Assembly: GCA_025999435.1 (NCBI GenBank)
Contig: BNXH01000020.1
Span: 1 to 27,477, forward strand
Length of the DNA stretch: 27,477 bases
Direction of reading: 5' to 3'
DNA from: Bacteroidia bacterium
Lineage (GTDB): Bacteria; Bacteroidota; Bacteroidia; Bacteroidales; Dysgonomonadaceae
Positions 25,606 through 27,477 of the stretch are shown piece after piece. The position numbers and the translations under genes were made by a program. The notes beneath the pieces are model-generated. The model saw nothing but the letters and a program-made list of their open reading frames with translations. It had not been told where the DNA came from and did no database searches. The stretch's first letter is position 1. The number at the start of each line of letters is the position of its first letter.

Positions 25606-26590
25606 TTTCTAAAATTATTTTAGCTGTTTCTATGTTTCTTCCATATCCGCTTCCCATTAAATCGGCATAAATTAATAATGGAGGGGCAATGAGTGCTTCA
25701 TTTTCGTTCTTTTGTTTCTCTTCATTCTTCCAAAATTGCTGTAATATTTCAACTTTCCCATTGTTGTCGGGAACTAACCCAATCGAAGCTCCTATATTTT
25801 GCCATTGATCATTTGTGTATAAGGTAAATTGCTCAGGAGTTAGATGCTTAGTTAATATTGCCGCACCAGGTTCTGCACCCCAGCATGCAAGATTATTTAA
25901 TTTAATAGATTTCCAATCTAACAAGTTATCAGGTTTGATAAACCTCATTTGTTTTTTTACCAAACGAGGGCGAAGTACATCGTGATATGCCATGATCCAG
26001 CGTTCCAGTAATTCAGGTTTGCTTTTTAAAATTCGTTTCTTCTTTGTCTTCAATATAAAATGCTGACTTTCCAATTCTGTGATTATGTTACTTACAGAAC
26101 CCGTAGAAATTTCTGCCAATTCTGCCAATTCTCTGTAAGAAAGTTGAAGATTCTTTGGATCAGACAATAGATGAAATAACAATCGTATCCCAGTCTCTTG
26201 GAAGGCTTTTGCTTGATTCGTTTTTTGTTTGCGTTGTACTTTTTGTCCGGAGACATAAATTTGTAAACTATTGCTTTTTATGTAGCAATTGCCAGAAGCA
26301 TCTAAATAGTTGATATAATATGTCTTCAGTTTTTTTGCTGTTTCAATTGCGATATACTTGGCTACTATTATTTTATTACTTGATCCCTCATCAGATGAAG
26401 TCATCAAGTTTATAAGAGCGGCTTCATTTTCTTTTCGAATTTCATTCTTTGCTTCTACATAGAATTGATACCCGTCAATATGCATTATAGCATCATATTC
26501 TTTCCTTTGGCTTTCGAGACTCACCGGAAATCCGGTTAGTTGCTCCAAAGCTAAAGCTGCATCGTAGATATAGTCATTGTTTTTATACAT
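25583..26590 (-). CDS. AbiEi-like winged-HTH regulator with N-terminal nuclease-fold motif (possible MADS MAD1 counterpart)
   Basis: This 335-aa protein opens the operon. The N-terminal region has YDAIMHIDGYQFYVEAK, with Asp33, Glu46 and Lys48 spaced like a PD-(D/E)XK core, then a DASGNCYIK segment (97-105). A winged HTH lies at about 149-180 (LSYRELAELAEISTGSVSNI). The C-terminal region LACWGAEPGAAILTKHLTPEQF matches the AbiEi antitoxin/regulator family, in which the HTH represses its own promoter and the rest neutralises AbiEii. It overlaps the nucleotidyltransferase start by 23 bases. Two identical 17-bp inverted-repeat sites upstream are its probable operators. The MADS operon also starts with an HTH protein, by my recollection. 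Confidence 0.85.
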   Translation of the reverse strand: MYKNNDYIYDAALALEQLTGFPVSLESQRKEYDAIMHIDGYQFYVEAKNEIRKENEAALINLMTSSDEGSSNKIIVAKYIAIETAKKLKTYYINYLDASGNCYIKSNSLQIYVSGQKVQRKQKTNQAKAFQETGIRLLFHLLSDPKNLQLSYRELAELAEISTGSVSNIITELESQHFILKTKKKRILKSKPELLERWIMAYHDVLRPRLVKKQMRFIKPDNLLDWKSIKLNNLACWGAEPGAAILTKHLTPEQFTLYTNDQWQNIGASIGLVPDNNGKVEILQQFWKNEEKQKNENEALIAPPLLIYADLMGSGYGRNIETAKIILENELQHIK

Positions 26591-26617
26591 GGCTGATTTT
26601 GTTCAAAAATAACGTGC

Positions 26618-26634
26618 GTTCAGTGTCAATGAAC
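26618..26634. promoter_or_regulatory. Operator copy 1, GTTCA-N7-TGAAC
   Basis: GTTCAGTGTCAATGAAC has 5-bp inverted arms around GTGTCAA. It lies 28 bases upstream of the regulator ATG and spans the predicted transcription start of the cargo operon, so a bound protein would repress. Confidence 0.65.
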
Positions 26635-26637
26635 ATG

Positions 26638-26669
26638 CAAATATATTGAACAAGTATGGATTTAGCAAG
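26638..26669 (-). promoter_or_regulatory. Promoter of the eight-gene defence operon
   Basis: On the minus strand the -7 box TATATTTG (26645-26638) is a full consensus match. CTTG (26669-26666) is a one-mismatch -33 box at 20-bp spacing. The predicted start near 26631 falls within operator copy 1. No other promoter with both boxes is evident before the downstream genes, which are nearly all overlapping. Confidence 0.55.
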
Positions 26670-26788
26670 CGATTCTGAATATTTCTATGACAAATTTTGT
26701 CTAAGAGAGTGTGTATTCTACGTTAATATGCTTATAATTAATGGATATGTAAAATTACAACACACAGAGATGTTCATTAATTATGGTT

Positions 26789-26805
26789 GTTCAGTGTCAA
26801 TGAAC
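26789..26805. promoter_or_regulatory. Operator copy 2, identical 17-bp site
   Basis: This is the same GTTCAGTGTCAATGAAC, 171 bp upstream of copy 1. Additional single half-sites are at 26601-26605, 26647-26651, 26772-26776 and 26818-26822, which suggests cooperative binding or looping. Confidence 0.65.
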
Positions 26806-26849
26806 GATAGAATTTAATGAACTGATTTTAGGGAATATCTGCTAATTAT

Positions 26850-26879
26850 TTTGCCAGATAAAAAAAACACATACCTTTG
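26850..26879 (+). promoter_or_regulatory. Outward promoter at the right end of the element
   Basis: TTTG (26850-26853), an 18-bp spacer and TACCTTTG (26872-26879) match the Bacteroidetes consensus. It points across attR. In the integrated state nothing intact lies downstream. In an excised circle it would face the element integrase about 390 bases away. Confidence 0.55.
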
Positions 26880-27008
26880 TAGAAAGTTATCTGACATGTG
26901 TAAAACTGTGCATAGACCAGTTAAAAGAACCGTTACCAAGTCATTACCTCTCTAAAATTTGCTCTCCGTAACTCTTTGATAAAGAGTAAATAAAATCTAT
27001 TCGACTGC

Positions 27009-27021
27009 TATTTGAAGGAAA
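27009..27021 (+). repeat. Right attachment core (attR), 13-bp direct repeat
   Basis: TATTTGAAGGAAA is identical to 2916-2928 and is followed directly by target-gene sequence encoding the continuation of the interrupted integrase. Confidence 0.8.
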
Positions 27022-27131
27022 TTGCTGATTTGTGCGGAATTACTAAGAATTTAACATTTCACATGGCAAGACATAGCAATTTGTCTTTTCTACTGAAAAC
27101 GAGTAATTTACAAGTGAATTTTTTCCAATAG
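27009..27131 (+). pseudogene. 3' remnant of the interrupted integrase
   Basis: The frame YLKEIADLCGITKNLTF-HMARH continues the integrase cut at 2916. It contains the His and Arg of the HxxR box (HMAR, residues 18-21 of this fragment), then loses family likeness and stops at TAG (27129-27131). The LGH motif and catalytic tyrosine are not found, so the target gene was itself already damaged or decayed after the insertion. A frameshift just after ARH is possible, since another frame reads FVFSTENE at the place of the usual TLSNGV segment. Confidence 0.8.
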
Positions 27132-27397
27132 GTAACGACTTGGAAACGAGCGGACTTCTGTTTATCACCTTATTTTGCATGATGTACAAAGAACGACTTT
27201 CAACAACAAATATAATCAAGATTATTTGTCAAAGGCAAATTATTGAAACTTTTTTGAAATAGACATTATCACTAGTGGGCACTAAAAATTAAAACTTGTT
27301 CTTTGAAATGCTTTATACATTGTGGTTTCAGAAGATTTTAGTTGCGTGACGATTTGAATTGGCTTACTTGTCTTTAGCTTTGCCAAAAGTTAAAAAA

Positions 27398-27477
27398 ATG
27401 AATCAAGGAAAATATATCTTCGCTCAACTTACAGATTTTCTTCCCCGCAGGCAGTTCGACCGCATTGTTGAAAAATA
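27398..27477 (+). CDS. IS4-family transposase, N-terminal part, cut by window end
   Basis: The 26 visible codons begin MNQGKYIFAQLTDFLPRRQF. This matches the conserved N-terminus (DUF4372-type) of IS4-family transposases common in Bacteroidales. The rest lies outside the window. The upstream 266 bases (27132-27397) hold the integrase remnant border and presumably the left end of the insertion sequence, but the terminal inverted repeat cannot be identified without the right end. Confidence 0.8.
   Translation, partial: MNQGKYIFAQLTDFLPRRQFDRIVEK

Larger units (their letters stand above)
26591..27008. other. 418-base right-end region of the element, regulatory
   Basis: No gene is seen. The region holds the cargo-operon promoter and two 17-bp operator copies, a cluster of extra GTTCA/TGAAC half-sites, an outward promoter toward attR, and short motifs shared with the left end. 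Confidence 0.7.
2916..27021. mobile_element. 24.1-kb integrative mobilizable element carrying a defence operon
   Basis: The ends are defined by a 13-bp direct repeat, TATTTGAAGGAAA, at 2916-2928 and 27009-27021. Joining the left flank to the right flank at this repeat restores an uninterrupted integrase frame (NAYLKEIADLCGITKNLTF and onward). The interior carries its own integrase next to the left end, excisionase-like genes, MobC, a relaxase and a one-strand cargo operon. No transfer (tra) genes are present, so it would need a helper conjugative element. The repeat is taken as the integrase core site. The size and gene content are like NBU-type mobilizable units of Bacteroides. Confidence 0.85.

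Noticed and set aside
9643..26590. BREX type 2 (Pgl) or DISARM locus
   Set aside because: The kinase resembles PglW, but no PglZ, BrxC-like or DISARM helicase gene is present, and a type I S subunit is.
1..27477. CRISPR array
   Set aside because: No run of regularly spaced repeats of 25-40 bases was seen. The three 14-bp repeats at 7884-7997 are too short and too few.

Overview
The window looks like a chromosome of a Bacteroidales bacterium (Bacteroides, Parabacteroides or a close relative). The evidence is moderate A+T content, promoters of the Bacteroidetes form TTTG-N19-TAnnTTTG, tyrosine integrases of the IntDOT-like family (a non-Arg residue at the box I position), small excisionase-like HTH proteins, and a MobC/relaxase pair typical of Bacteroides mobilizable elements.

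Layout. 1-510 is intergenic DNA packed with degraded repeat elements. 511-1518 is asd and 1596-1682 is tRNA-Ser(GCT). Next to the tRNA is an integrase gene (1935 onward) that is cut off at codon 335. Its missing downstream part reappears at 27009. A 13-bp direct repeat, TATTTGAAGGAAA, lies at both break points (2916-2928 and 27009-27021), in the same reading frame. Removing everything between the two copies restores a continuous integrase reading frame up to its HxxR box. This defines a 24.1-kb element inserted inside an older tRNA-associated integrase gene. An IS4-type transposase begins at the right edge.

The element has a mobility half and a cargo half. The mobility half (3187-9619) holds its own complete integrase, two small HTH genes and a DUF3408-like gene (two of these three are interrupted by an in-frame TGA), an unrecognised 315-aa gene, a structured region that may contain oriT, a MobC-like protein and a relaxase.

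The cargo (26590 down to 9643, all on the minus strand) is one tightly coupled eight-gene operon: an AbiEi-like regulator, an AbiEii-like nucleotidyltransferase, HsdM, HsdS, a 1356-aa NERD/double-kinase/P-loop protein, a 517-aa unknown, a 1798-aa HerA-like ATPase with a PD-(D/E)XK-like motif, and a PP2C phosphatase. There is no HsdR. The core resembles, from memory, the methylation-associated defence system (MADS: methyltransferase, S subunit, kinase, unknown protein, ATP-binding protein). Here it is flanked by an AbiE-type pair and a PP2C phosphatase. I infer that methylation marks self DNA, that a kinase/phosphatase switch gates the large ATPase/nuclease effector, and that the AbiEi-like protein controls the promoter. 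Two identical 17-bp operator-like sites (GTTCAGTGTCAATGAAC) lie upstream, one across the predicted start of transcription.
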